Source of the DNA: Neocallimastix lanati (nom. inval.)
Lineage: Eukaryota > Neocallimastigomycota > Neocallimastigomycetes > Neocallimastigales > Neocallimastigaceae
DNA length: 17,500 bases
Assembly: GCA_016946835.1 (NCBI GenBank)
Contig: JACVTC010000036.1
Coordinates: 1,330,001-1,347,500, forward strand
Direction: 5' to 3'
The notes under the pieces are model-generated. The model was not told where the DNA came from, made no database searches, and worked only from the letters and a program-made list of their open reading frames with translations. Shown here piece by piece: positions 1 to 8,188 of the stretch; position 1 is the first letter of the stretch; each line of letters starts with the position of its first letter. Made by a program: the position numbers and the translations under genes.

Positions 1-636
1 AAAAAAAAAAAAAAAACAGTAAATATAATTAAAAAATTAATATAATTTATAATTAAATTTGTTAACAAGTTTTATTAATTTTTTTTTTTTTAAGAAATAA
101 TATAAATATTTTATATATTATTCAATTTATTTATTTATATTTTTTATATATGTTATATACATTATTAATTTTATCTTTTTTACCTACATAAAATAATTGT
201 TAAATAGGAAAATATGAAACTAAATAATAATAAAACACAAAATTAAAATTAATGAAATATAATGAAATATATATATTTTAACTTTAAATATTAATAAAAT
301 TTTCATATTTTATTTTTCCTCAGAATTGAAACTCTATAGTATATTAATTTATATGTATAGATTAATACATATTATATACATATATTATAGTATATATATT
401 TATATATAATTACTATATATATATTTAAAATAATATATTATTAATATTTATTATTAATGATTTTATCAATTTTCATTTTAGAAGAAAATAAAAACTAAAT
501 AATTAATGATATAAAACTGAACTTTTTTATTTTAAATTATAATTATATTCATCTAATTATATAATTTATTTTATTGTATATTTATTGATAATTTATAATT
601 TTTTTTGAATTTATTAAAACCAATAATATTATTAAA
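1..636. other. AT-only intergenic DNA, no gene seen
   Basis: The stretch opens with A16 and continues as A/T mixtures and short TA runs. Stops are frequent in all six frames and I see no codon-like stretch, RNA gene or long repeat. Confidence 0.7.
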
Positions 637-724
637 TGGTAATGTTCAGGGCTATAGTGATTAATAGTTAGGCAGCAATTTTTCTAAAAGCTAGTGCAAT
701 TTGTGTACCAAAATTGTTGAATAA
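637..724. other. Small GC-richer island of unknown nature
   Basis: This is the most G/C-rich short patch of the first 1.2 kb. On the minus strand 668-724 reads as 19 codons without a stop and includes the residues FGTQIALAFRKIAA before a TAA. It also holds an imperfect inverted repeat (CAATTT and AAATTG around a short loop near 696-715). It could be a decayed coding scrap or a small RNA; nothing in it identifies either. The 500 bases after it (725-1271) show no gene. Confidence 0.2.
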
Positions 725-1271
725 AATAAAAAATTAAATAAAATTCATGGAAATTGCATTAATAAATATATATATATATGGATATTTTTTTAAAAAATTC
801 TATATTTAATTCCAATTAATTATAAATTCATATAAATTTATATATTGATATAGATAAAGTAGTATTATAATAAGTTAGTAAAATATTTATATGTAAATAT
901 ATTTTAATTATTTTTTATAAACTAACGTTAGATATAATAATATATTTTATTTTATTCTAATTATTGATTAATATATATATATTTATATTTATATAAATTA
1001 TTACTACAATAGATAAATTTTATTACAACATAAAATTTTGAATTAGTATTTCATATTATATATAAATAATGAATAAAAGGACATGTTCTCTCTATAATAA
1101 TAAAAAATTATAATTAAATAATTATTCATTATTATTTTTGTAATAATTATTAGAAATAAGAATATGAGATTGTAAAAAATATAATAAATAAATTAATAGC
1201 TCTCTTTATACTACAACTGATATTTTGAAGTAGTTGATAATTTTTTTTTTCATGGAAAAAAATGAAACTTC

Positions 1272-1295
1272 TTTTTTTTTTTTTTTTTTTTTTTT
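1272..1295. repeat. T24 homopolymer
   Basis: An uninterrupted run of 24 T lies directly before the codon-like stretch at 1296. Runs of this length are common across the window. Confidence 0.9.
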
Positions 1296-1669
1296 GAATA
1301 TGCTCATAGAATTGATAGTTTTTCTAACGTTCCCGATCTTTTAATAGTAATTTTTTTAAATCTGATACTCTTTTACCTAGTCTTCTAGAAAAGAAAAATA
1401 ATGATTATAAAAAGAAGGAATAAATATTCAAATCTTAGTGGTTATTTCCAAAATTAAGCCTTCCTTATGAAAAAAAAAGTTATAGCTTTCATTACATATA
1501 AATTTATTTTCATATTTCAAATTATCATATTCTAATAGGTTCCTTTGGTGATACATTAAGTAAATTTGGAGATTTGATGGTATGCCTTTATTTTAGTACA
1601 TTTGATATAAAAAAAATCTCAAGAGGTAATTATAATATGTCTTCAGTTGAAATGCATCCATTAAAGTAG
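1296..1669 (+). pseudogene. Possible decayed coding region, unknown protein
   Basis: I do not recognise a family. G and C are commoner here than in the surroundings, and several protein-like blocks follow one another in changing frames. 1296 onward reads EYAHRIDSFSNVPDLL, then a different frame reads KSDTLLPSLLEKKNNDYKKK, then 1502-1666 is stop-free for 55 codons (including GSFGDTLSKFGDLM and NYNMSSVEMHPLK) and ends at TAG 1667-1669. A candidate 3' splice acceptor (TTCTAATAG) ends at 1538 and a candidate donor (GAG/GTAATT) lies near 1625, so part could be a real exon. Equally it could be a transposon or gene remnant broken by frameshifts. No start codon or domain supports an intact gene. Confidence 0.25.
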
Positions 1670-1935
1670 TTTTTAATAAGATAATATGTTTTTTTTTTTT
1701 GCTATGGTTTATTAATAAAATCATTACTGATTGTCATCTATTAGTTCGTATTTGAAATATCGTTTGTAAAAATATATTTGTATGATATATCTGTTTCGTT
1801 CTAACTATTGAAAATGATAAAAAATTATATATTTATAAATGAAAAAAATATTAACAATAAACAATTAGTCTATAATTAATTTAATATATAATTTAAATGT
1901 TTTATGGTAAAGCTAATAAAAAAACAAACATGAGC

Positions 1936-1956
1936 AAAAAAAAAAAAAAAAAAAAA
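1936..1956. repeat. A21 homopolymer
   Basis: A run of 21 A. The surrounding interval 1670-2170 has no codon-like stretch; it holds this tract and a TTA array. Confidence 0.9.
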
Positions 1957-2022
1957 TTATTTTTTATATATATAATTTAAATTATACTAAATAAAAATAT
2001 TTTTAATTTCATCAATTAAATT

Positions 2023-2050
2023 TTATTATTATTATTATTATTATTATTAT
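2023..2050. repeat. (TTA)n microsatellite
   Basis: About nine TTA/ATT units without interruption. Confidence 0.9.
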
Positions 2051-2169
2051 AATAATTAAATAAATACAATATTGAATTTATAATATCAATCTATTATAAT
2101 TTTAGCTTTTTCATTAGTTTTTTACAGTTTATCAAATTATTGTTTCGATTAATAATGTCTTTCTAACAT

Positions 2170-2487
2170 ATGAATTAACTTTTTCATTCAATTAATAAGT
2201 TTTTGCATATTAACATATTTAACATAATAATTTATTTAATTTAAAAATTTATTCATAATATTAGCCTAATATATAAATTAATTTTTTTTTATCAGTTTAA
2301 CCTATTTTTCTAAATCAGTCTAATTGGCAAAATAACTTTTTTTATATAAATAATTATATTCATAATATCAGCCTATTTAACAAAATAATCTTTTATATTA
2401 AAAGTTTATTCTTAAAATCAGCTTAATTCAGGAATTAGTTTTTTTTTTTTTTTTTTTATATCAGTTTAACCCACTTCACTAAATTAG
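2170..2487. repeat. Degenerate halo of the 51-bp repeat
   Basis: Diverged pieces of the downstream 51-bp unit recur here: TTATTCATAATATTAGCCTAA near 2250, then a segment beginning ATCAGTTTAACC near 2291 and again near 2458. Each is followed by a variant of CTAATT.GCAAAATAACTTTT. The two ATCAGTTTAACC segments are about 167 bases apart, roughly three units plus indels, which suggests an older, larger tandem order. A T19 run (2439-2457) interrupts the second. These look like older copies that escaped the homogenisation seen in the array proper. Confidence 0.65.
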
Positions 2488-2946
2488 CCTAATTAACAAA
2501 ATAACTTTTTATATAAATAAGTTTATTCATAATATCAGCCTAATTAACAAAATAACTTTTCATATAAATAAGTTTATTCATAATATCAGCCTAATTAACA
2601 AAATAACTTTTTATATAAATAAGTTTATTCATAATATCAGCCTAATTAACAAAATAACTTTTCATATAAATAAGTTTATTCATAATATCAGCCTAATTAA
2701 CAAAATAACTTTTTATATAAATAAGTTTATTCATAATATCAGCCTAATTAACAAAATAACTTTTCATATAAATAAGTTTATTCATAATATCAGCCTAATT
2801 AACAAAATAACTTTTCATATAAATAAGTTTATTCATAATATCAGCCTAATTAACAAAATAACTTTTCATATAAATAAGTTTATTCATAATATCAGCCTAA
2901 TTAACAAAATAACTTTTCATATAAATAAGTTTATTCATAATATAGG
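2488..2946. repeat. 51-bp minisatellite, nine units
   Basis: CCTAATTAAC recurs at 2488, 2539, 2590, 2641, 2692, 2743, 2794, 2845 and 2896, giving an exact 51-bp period. Units are almost identical. The main variable base is T or C after AACTTTT, in the order T,C,T,C,T,C,C,C,C. The last unit breaks off at ATAATATAGG and is followed by a degraded piece (ATAATATCATCCAAATTAGAAATAACTTT, 2978-3017). The period is a multiple of three and one plus-strand frame has no stop through the whole array. Confidence 0.97.
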
Positions 2947-3028
2947 AATTAACCTATTTTATATCTATTTTATATCTAACTATATACATAATATCATCCA
3001 AATTAGAAATAACTTTTTTGAACTCAAT

Positions 3029-3029
<1 letters not shown>

Positions 3030-3075
<46 letters not shown>
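3030..3075. repeat. T33 followed by A13
   Basis: 33 T run straight into 13 A, so the junction is self-complementary over 13 bp. It lies just past the minisatellite. Confidence 0.95.
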
Positions 3076-4046
3076 CAATTTAATTAAGGAATTAATCTAT
3101 TATTCACATTATATTAAAAACTTTAAAAAAAAAATAAACTTATTCTTCTTATTTTATAATAATATTAATATTAATTATTGTCATTTAATTATTAATTAAT
3201 AGATATAGATGTATATTAGAATTAATTATTATTTGGAAAATTTTAATATGAAAAATTATATATATATAAACAAAAAAAAAAAAAATTATTTGAATAATTA
3301 TAAAAGTAGTTTTTATTATTATATTATCCTTTATTAATTAAAATATATTCTTCTTTTTATTATTTATTTAAATTTTATAAAGATAAGTAACTCTTTTTTT
3401 ACACACTTTTTTTACACATTAATTTTTATTTATATTATAGTATATACTACTTTTATTCATTTTTTTTTATTTATATTTTATTTTTTTTAACTAATAAATT
3501 TTTTTTTAAAGTATATACTCAAAATTAAATATATTTATTTGATCAGAACTAAGTAAACATGTATATATAATCAAAATATGAAAATAAAGTAAAAAAAATT
3601 TTACAAATCGATCTTTTGATAATATTCAGCAATAATTTATTTAATACTCAAACATTTAAAATTATTTAGATATAGATCACAATAAGAGATTATAGACTTT
3701 TATTAGAACTTTTTTTTGTTTTGTTTTGTTTTGATGAAAACATGATCTAAAAAAAAAAAGAAGAGAAAAAATTATAAATAAAAATTTGAATATAGTTTTT
3801 GATATGAAAAAATAATCAAAAATATATTCATCGAACTTTTTTTTTTTTTTTTTATTATAAAAAATATTTTAATAGAAACATATATTTTTATTTTATTTTT
3901 TATTTTATTTATTTTTTGATGGAAAATTGATCAAAAATTTATAAACGCTTCGAATTTTTTAAGTTTTATTAATAAAAAGTTTTGCTAATAAATATTATTA
4001 ATATTTTTTTTTATATTATTATTTATTTATTCTAACTGAACACTGT

Positions 4047-4070
4047 TAAAAATTTTTTAAAAAATTTTTA
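4047..4070. repeat. Perfect 24-bp A/T palindrome
   Basis: The order is T, A5, T6, A6, T5, A, which equals its own reverse complement. In DNA of this composition it may be chance. Confidence 0.9.
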
Positions 4071-5338
4071 TTTAAATACAACTTTATTTACACATACACA
4101 AAAAGAGAGAAAAAACATAAACTAAAAAGAAAAAAAAAAAAAGTAAAAATTATTTATATATATCTATATTTGTTGATCATAATTATTACTTACTAATTTT
4201 TTAGGGTGTCTATTATTTTTATTATTATAATGATAAATATATTTAGTTTTTTTAATTGTGGTATATAGAAAAATATATTATATTTTTTATATAGACTTTA
4301 TTTTTTTATCATATCAAGAAAAATTGTTATTTTTTTTTTTATAGTTGATTATAGTTCAAATATTTATTTATTTATTTATTTATATTGATTTTATTTACAG
4401 TTTTTCAAATATTTTATTATATTTTAATAATTATTTTTTTTCTTGTATTTTATTTACCTTTGTTCCTATGTTATACTTTTTTTTTTATTATATATATTAT
4501 TATTATTTTTATTTATTTGAATAATTTAATAGAAGCAAAAAAAATTTTTTTTTCCTTTGTATATCAATTTCTTTGTTAATAAAATTTTTTATAATGAATA
4601 GGATAATAATAACTATTTATTTTGTTTCTTTTTATTTTATTTATTTTTTTTTGGTATTACATATCTTTATTTAATTAATTTCTGGCCTTTTTCATAGAAA
4701 GCCAAATAGTTTAAGAAAGAAAAAAAAAAAAAAACGAAAAGAAAAAACACTAATCATTTTTAATGTTAAGTATTATTAACACATCAAACAAATGAAAGAA
4801 ACTAATACATAATATTTATATATTGTATAATGAAATTTAAATTATTTATGCATTCATATATATAATTTATTAAATTTCTTATTCTATTTAAATAAATTAT
4901 TTATAAATTTATTCTATCTACTTTAAGTAAGAAAAATTTATCTTTTGATATATATTAATTTGTCTCGAATTTTATTTATTAATAAAAACTATTAATTTAT
5001 GATATAATTATATTATGTATATTATTCATAATACTCCTTAATATAATACTTATATTAGATTTTATTAATAATTTTTATTTATTATATGTTTATTTATTTT
5101 TATTATTTATATCTATTATTTATATATTTAATTGTTTTATATTTTTAGACTCAAATAAATATGAAATAAACTGTTAAAATAAAAAAAAAAAAATACAAAA
5201 AAGGTTAAATTTTGTATGTTAAATAATGATTCATAAAATCGAGAAATATATATTTTTGGAAAAGAGGATAAATAAACATTTTTGCTTTTTTTTTTTTTTT
5301 TTTTTATTAATGTAAAGTTTATTTGGATATTATCCATA

Positions 5339-5377
5339 TTAATAAATAAACAAATAAATAAACAAATAAATAAATAA
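5339..5377. repeat. AAAT/AAAC compound tetranucleotide repeat
   Basis: AAAT units are punctuated by AAAC every 12 bases, giving a 12-bp higher order before the repeat ends at AACAGC. Confidence 0.85.
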
Positions 5378-5937
5378 CAGCTTAATTACCTATTTTACTA
5401 TTAAGGAAATAGTTTATTTAATGAATTATTGGTTCCAAAAAAAAGGTAAAATATAAATTAACCTAATTATTTTTATTCTTCATTTTTTCAATTTTTTTTT
5501 TTTTTTTATTAATAATATATAATTAAAAATTATATGAAATTGCAAATTATTTAATACGACTTATTATTATTATCATAATTCTGAATATTTGTAATAAGTT
5601 AAATAAAAGTGCTGTAAATTAGTAACATTTATAGAAAATATATATTTTTTTTGTTTTAATATTATTTTAAAAACAAAGAAAAAAAATTATATTATTGATA
5701 TGATGAATATAGGTAAAGTATATAAAAAAAATTATATGTATTATTCAATCTCTATATAAGTTTATGTTAAAATTTATAATATACAAAATGACAACACATT
5801 TATTTAATACATTGTATATATATATATATAGAAGTTTTTTCTTTATATATAAATGATTAATCTATATATTAAATATACCTTATATATATATAAACAAATA
5901 TGTAAAAAATATATATATGAATATTTTTTCTTATTCA

Positions 5938-6179
5938 TTAATTTTCTTCATAGGGAATGTCTTCGATAGGTATAATAATTAATCCAAAGTTACATATAGG
6001 TACATTTTCATATCTATCCTTACAATTTAAAGATATACTACTTCGATGATTGAAATTGAGATATTACTGTATATGCTATTTCGAATATTTTCGTTATTTG
6101 TGTATTTATTGCTTGTAGAAATAGTTTCAGTTTTACATATACATATATTACTACAAATATATGTTACCTTTGTTTTCAT
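5938..6179 (-). pseudogene. Possible decayed coding region, unknown protein
   Basis: Two overlapping minus-strand frames look protein-like. 6179-6027 is an ATG-started frame of 50 codons (MKTKVTYICSNICICK...). 6063-5938 is a 41-codon frame without ATG that ends in NFGLIIIPIEDIPYEEN and TAA. Further upstream (6180-6215), short readable blocks such as CTIIDENKGNIYL lie in yet another frame. G and C are commoner here than on either side. Shifting frames suggest a broken gene or an exon with unplaced introns. I do not recognise the family and cannot exclude chance. Confidence 0.25.
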
Positions 6180-6831
6180 CTATAATAGTACATAAATCTT
6201 TGGAAAAATAGGATCAACAATATTATTTTTTTTCTTAATTTTTATTCTTTAATATATATATATATATTTTAGCAAATTGTTTTAATAGTAATTAATTAAG
6301 GTAGAATTTAATTGATGAATATATATATATATTATTTATTTATTATTAATTATTTCTTATATCTTATTAATTATTTATTATTTATCATATATGAATATAT
6401 TTATTTATTAGCATTTATATTTAATAATATTTGTATTTATATTATATTTATTTCTTAATATCATAATGAAATCGATATAAATTAAGAAAGTATATTTACC
6501 ACTTCCTCAATAGTCACATAGAAAATTACAAAGGATATTAATAGATATTATTACGAATGAAAAAAGTTTTTTCATGACAAATAATCGTTAATTTTGATCA
6601 ATTATTTTATTTACTGTATCACTGTTTTTCATCTAATTTATTACACTTTCTAATTAAAATATAATATTCATAATATTTTTCGAAATTAAAGATTTAAAAA
6701 TTTATTATTTATTTTCTTTTATTTATATATAAAAATTTATAAAATTTTATTACAAAAAAAGAAATTATTACAAATATAAAATTAACTGATTTTATTAATA
6801 ATTCAAAAAGACTGTATTTTTAACTTTTACA
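6180..6831. other. AT-rich spacer between two coding-like relics
   Basis: TA runs and TTTA-type repeats. A 22-codon minus-strand frame (6575-6507) encodes a Lys-Lys then hydrophobic N-terminus (MKKLFSFVIISINILC) that resembles a signal peptide but stops at once. Such a short frame is weak evidence in this composition. The last bases (6811-6832) form a pyrimidine-rich stretch with TTAAC and ACAG, a plausible 3' splice acceptor for the relic that follows. Confidence 0.4.
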
Positions 6832-7069
6832 GGAAGAAAGTTATATCAAATTGAAAAGTATTTCATTTACTTTGCTAAGTTCTTTTAGTACTATTTTACA
6901 TTTAATGGAAAGGATTCATTTATAAAAGAAATAATAGTGATAAATAATAATGATAATTATTATGAATTAACTAAATTCATTGATGATAAAACTGTAGTAA
7001 CTTTTTGATGTTGAAATCAATCCTAAAAACTCTTTAAATAACAAAATAAATATTATTAGATCATATTGA
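6832..7069 (+). pseudogene. Possible pseudogene or exon, unknown protein
   Basis: From 6832 one frame reads for 58 codons with a single TAG (6886-6888): GRKLYQIEKYFIYFAKFF, stop, then a block holding FTFNGKDSFIKE and YYELTKFIDDKTVVTF up to TGA at 7006. The next frame continues plausibly (FDVEINPKNSLNNKIN) to TGA at 7067-7069, as if one T had been gained in the T5 run at 7002-7006. G/C content is like that of the transposon ORFs and above the flanks. A splice-acceptor-like CTTTTACAG ends at 6832. No family is recognised. A 63-codon antisense frame (6967-7158) appears to be its shadow. Confidence 0.35.
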
Positions 7070-7221
7070 AAAAAGATAAAATTAAAATTAACAATGAAAC
7101 TATACACCAGAATTAAAAATATATAAATAATGAATTGAATAATTATATCTGTATACATTCAAAAATAATCAAAGATTATTTTTACATATAGTTTAATATT
7201 ATTTATAAGCTTCGACAAGAC

Positions 7222-7224
<3 letters not shown>

Positions 7225-7252
<28 letters not shown>
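7225..7252. repeat. (AT)14 microsatellite
   Basis: About 14 uninterrupted AT units. The rest of 7070-7408 is A/T spacer without a gene. Confidence 0.9.
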
Positions 7253-7408
7253 TTCATATATATTGTATTTTAATATAGTTAAAATCAAAAGAATCAATTA
7301 TATTGTAACAATCATATTATTATTAAATATATATATAATAATAAATTAATAAATCATATAAAAATATAAATAACAATATATATTAATAATTAAAATATAA
7401 AAATATTT

Positions 7409-7629
7409 AAATAATAATAATAATAATAGTAACATCAACAATAATAATAATAACAACAACAACAATAATAATAATAACAATAATAATAAAACAACAACAA
7501 CAACAACAATAATAATAACAACAACAACAACAATAATAATAACAACAACAACAACAATAATAATAATAATAACAACAACAACAACTATATAATAATAACA
7601 ATAATAATAATAATAATAATAATAATAAT
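7409..7629. repeat. AAT/AAC trinucleotide array, left half
   Basis: An almost pure mix of AAT and AAC with no G on this strand for long stretches. Within it (AAC)5(AAT)3 repeats with a 24-bp period (AAC blocks starting at 7493, 7517 and 7541). The young retrotransposon begins at its right edge, and the same kind of array resumes after the 3' LTR, so the element split one array. The minus-strand frame over it (runs of Tyr, Cys, Ile, Val) is an artefact. Confidence 0.95.
7625..7629. repeat. Target-site duplication, left copy (ATAAT)
   Basis: ATAAT directly precedes the 5' LTR and ATAAT directly follows the 3' LTR at 13809-13813. Five bases is the usual duplication length for Ty1/copia. Because the target is AAT-periodic, a match could also arise by chance. 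Confidence 0.6.
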
Positions 7630-7791
7630 TGTTAAAGTATTAAATAATATAAATAAATAAACTTAACAATTTAAGTTTATAATTAAATAATAGAAAATAT
7701 AAATCATAAACATTTATGTAAAAACTAAACTTAAAATGTAAATTAACATTATTTATGTTAATACATAATTAAATGTAAATCATTAATTTAT

Positions 7792-7801
7792 CATGCGCAT
7801 G
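7792..7801. promoter_or_regulatory. Palindrome CATGCGCATG in U3
   Basis: A perfect 10-bp palindrome rich in G/C inside otherwise A/T DNA, conserved in the 3' LTR. Its position upstream of the TATA-like box suits a dimeric transcription-factor site. This is inference. Confidence 0.4.
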
Positions 7802-7828
7802 TAAATAATCTCTTTATTCTTGTTTATT

Positions 7829-7834
7829 CACGTG
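7829..7834. promoter_or_regulatory. E-box CACGTG in U3
   Basis: The core site of basic helix-loop-helix factors, 17 bp upstream of the TATA-like sequence and present in both LTRs. Function is inferred from family knowledge of the motif. Confidence 0.4.
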
Positions 7835-7850
7835 AAATAATAATATAGTT

Positions 7851-7859
7851 TATATAAAA
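7851..7859 (+). promoter_or_regulatory. TATA-like box of the LTR promoter
   Basis: TATATAAAA downstream of CACGTG. Start of the genomic RNA would be expected roughly 25-60 bases downstream, around the G/C-rich hairpin at 7878-7900. In a genome this A/T-rich the motif alone is weak; its placement in the LTR supports it. Confidence 0.4.
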
Positions 7860-7877
7860 ATATTTGTTTATTCTTTA

Positions 7878-7900
7878 GACGAAAATTCGCGACTTTCGTC
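7878..7900 (+). other. Hairpin GACGAAA/TTTCGTC near the RNA start
   Basis: Seven-base perfect arms around a 9-base loop containing TCGCGA. This is the most G/C-rich spot of the LTR and is identical in both copies. It may fold at the 5' end of the transcript (R region) or be a protein site in DNA. Confidence 0.45.
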
Positions 7901-7915
7901 AATATAATATTTTAT

Positions 7916-7925
7916 AATAAATAAA
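7916..7925 (+). terminator. Overlapping AATAAA polyadenylation signals
   Basis: AATAAATAAA follows the hairpin by about 16 bases in the LTR, where a poly(A) signal for the 3' LTR copy (13757-13766) would be needed. A/T richness makes chance occurrence common. Confidence 0.35.
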
Positions 7926-7967
7926 TAAATGTATGAATAATTAATAATTAAATAAATTTCTTTAATA

Positions 7968-7982
7968 GATTAAGAGTCTCAT
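7968..7982 (+). promoter_or_regulatory. Primer-binding site, half-tRNA-Lys(CUU)
   Basis: GATTAAGAGTCTCAT starts one base after the LTR end. It is the exact reverse complement of the anticodon arm of eukaryotic tRNA-Lys(CUU), nucleotides 26-40, where CTCTTAA is the anticodon loop; the preceding A would also pair with U41. Most LTR elements pair with the tRNA 3' end (TGG...). Pairing with the anticodon arm is the signature of a half-tRNA primer produced by cleavage in the anticodon stem, as in Drosophila copia with tRNA-iMet. The tRNA sequence is recalled from the conserved animal form; the host gene is not in this window. Confidence 0.8.
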
Positions 7983-7994
7983 TTGTACTCTTAA
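7970..7994 (+). other. Hairpin that sequesters the primer-binding site
   Basis: TTAAGAGT (7970-7977) pairs perfectly with ACTCTTAA (7987-7994) across a 9-base loop. The 5' arm is the core of the primer-binding site and the 3' arm copies the tRNA anticodon loop sequence, so tRNA pairing and hairpin folding exclude each other. Confidence 0.7.
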
Positions 7995-8134
7995 CATTCT
8001 CATAAAACAAAGATAAAATAATATAAAATATCTTTAATAAAATAAAATAATAATTAAATAAAATATAAATAAAATTGTTTAATATAACACAAAATTGTTT
8101 TTAATAAAACACAAAATCATTATAATACTAATTT

Positions 8135-8140
<6 letters not shown>

Positions 8141-8175
<35 letters not shown>
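8141..8175 (+). repeat. A35 tract in the leader
   Basis: 35 A lie 13 bases before the gag ATG at 8189. The 170-base leader between primer-binding site and ATG also holds a short duplication around AACACAAAAT (near 8085 and 8107). The tract would place a genome-encoded poly(A) in the 5' leader of the RNA. Confidence 0.9.
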
Positions 8176-8177
<2 letters not shown>

Positions 8178-8188
8178 ATAAAATATTT

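Larger units (their letters stand above)
3076..5937. other. AT-rich intergenic DNA, no gene seen
   Basis: Almost 3 kb of A/T sequence. Two open frames of 64-66 codons (4385-4579 plus, 5137-5337 minus) are runs of Phe, Ile, Leu or Lys from T- or A-tracts and are not credible genes. Landmarks are four TTTTG units near 3714-3732, a perfect 24-bp A/T palindrome (4047-4070), TTTA tetranucleotides (4361-4384), a short hairpin with TGGC/GCCA ends near 4682-4704, and AAAT/AAAC units (5339-5377). A faint copy of the 51-bp family (AGCTTAATT...AAATAGTTT) lies near 5381-5420. Confidence 0.6.
7630..7967 (+). repeat. 5' LTR
   Basis: 338 bp, repeated at 13471-13808 with one difference. Ends form an imperfect inverted repeat, TGTTAAAG at the left and CTTTAATA at the right; the canonical CA end is TA here. 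The right boundary rests on three signs: the point where the two copies diverge, this inverted repeat, and the primer-binding site starting at the next base. It can be shifted by a few bases because the 3' flank is AAT-rich. Confidence 0.95.

Noticed and set aside
640-712. tRNA gene ending in ACCA
   Set aside because: No T-loop consensus and no cloverleaf can be drawn.
4385-4579. 64-codon hydrophobic plus-strand frame
   Set aside because: Phe/Ile/Tyr from T-rich DNA, no G/C rise and no domain; looks like a membrane protein only because of composition.
5137-5337. 66-codon minus-strand frame
   Set aside because: Its Lys and Phe runs come from T and A tracts; no supporting signal.
7407-7601. 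64-codon minus-strand frame of Tyr, Cys, Ile and Val
   Set aside because: It is the translation of the AAT/AAC array, where the antisense frame has no stop by composition.
7407-7629. CRISPR-like or telomeric array
   Set aside because: Units are pure AAT/AAC trinucleotides without spacers or G-rich telomere sequence.
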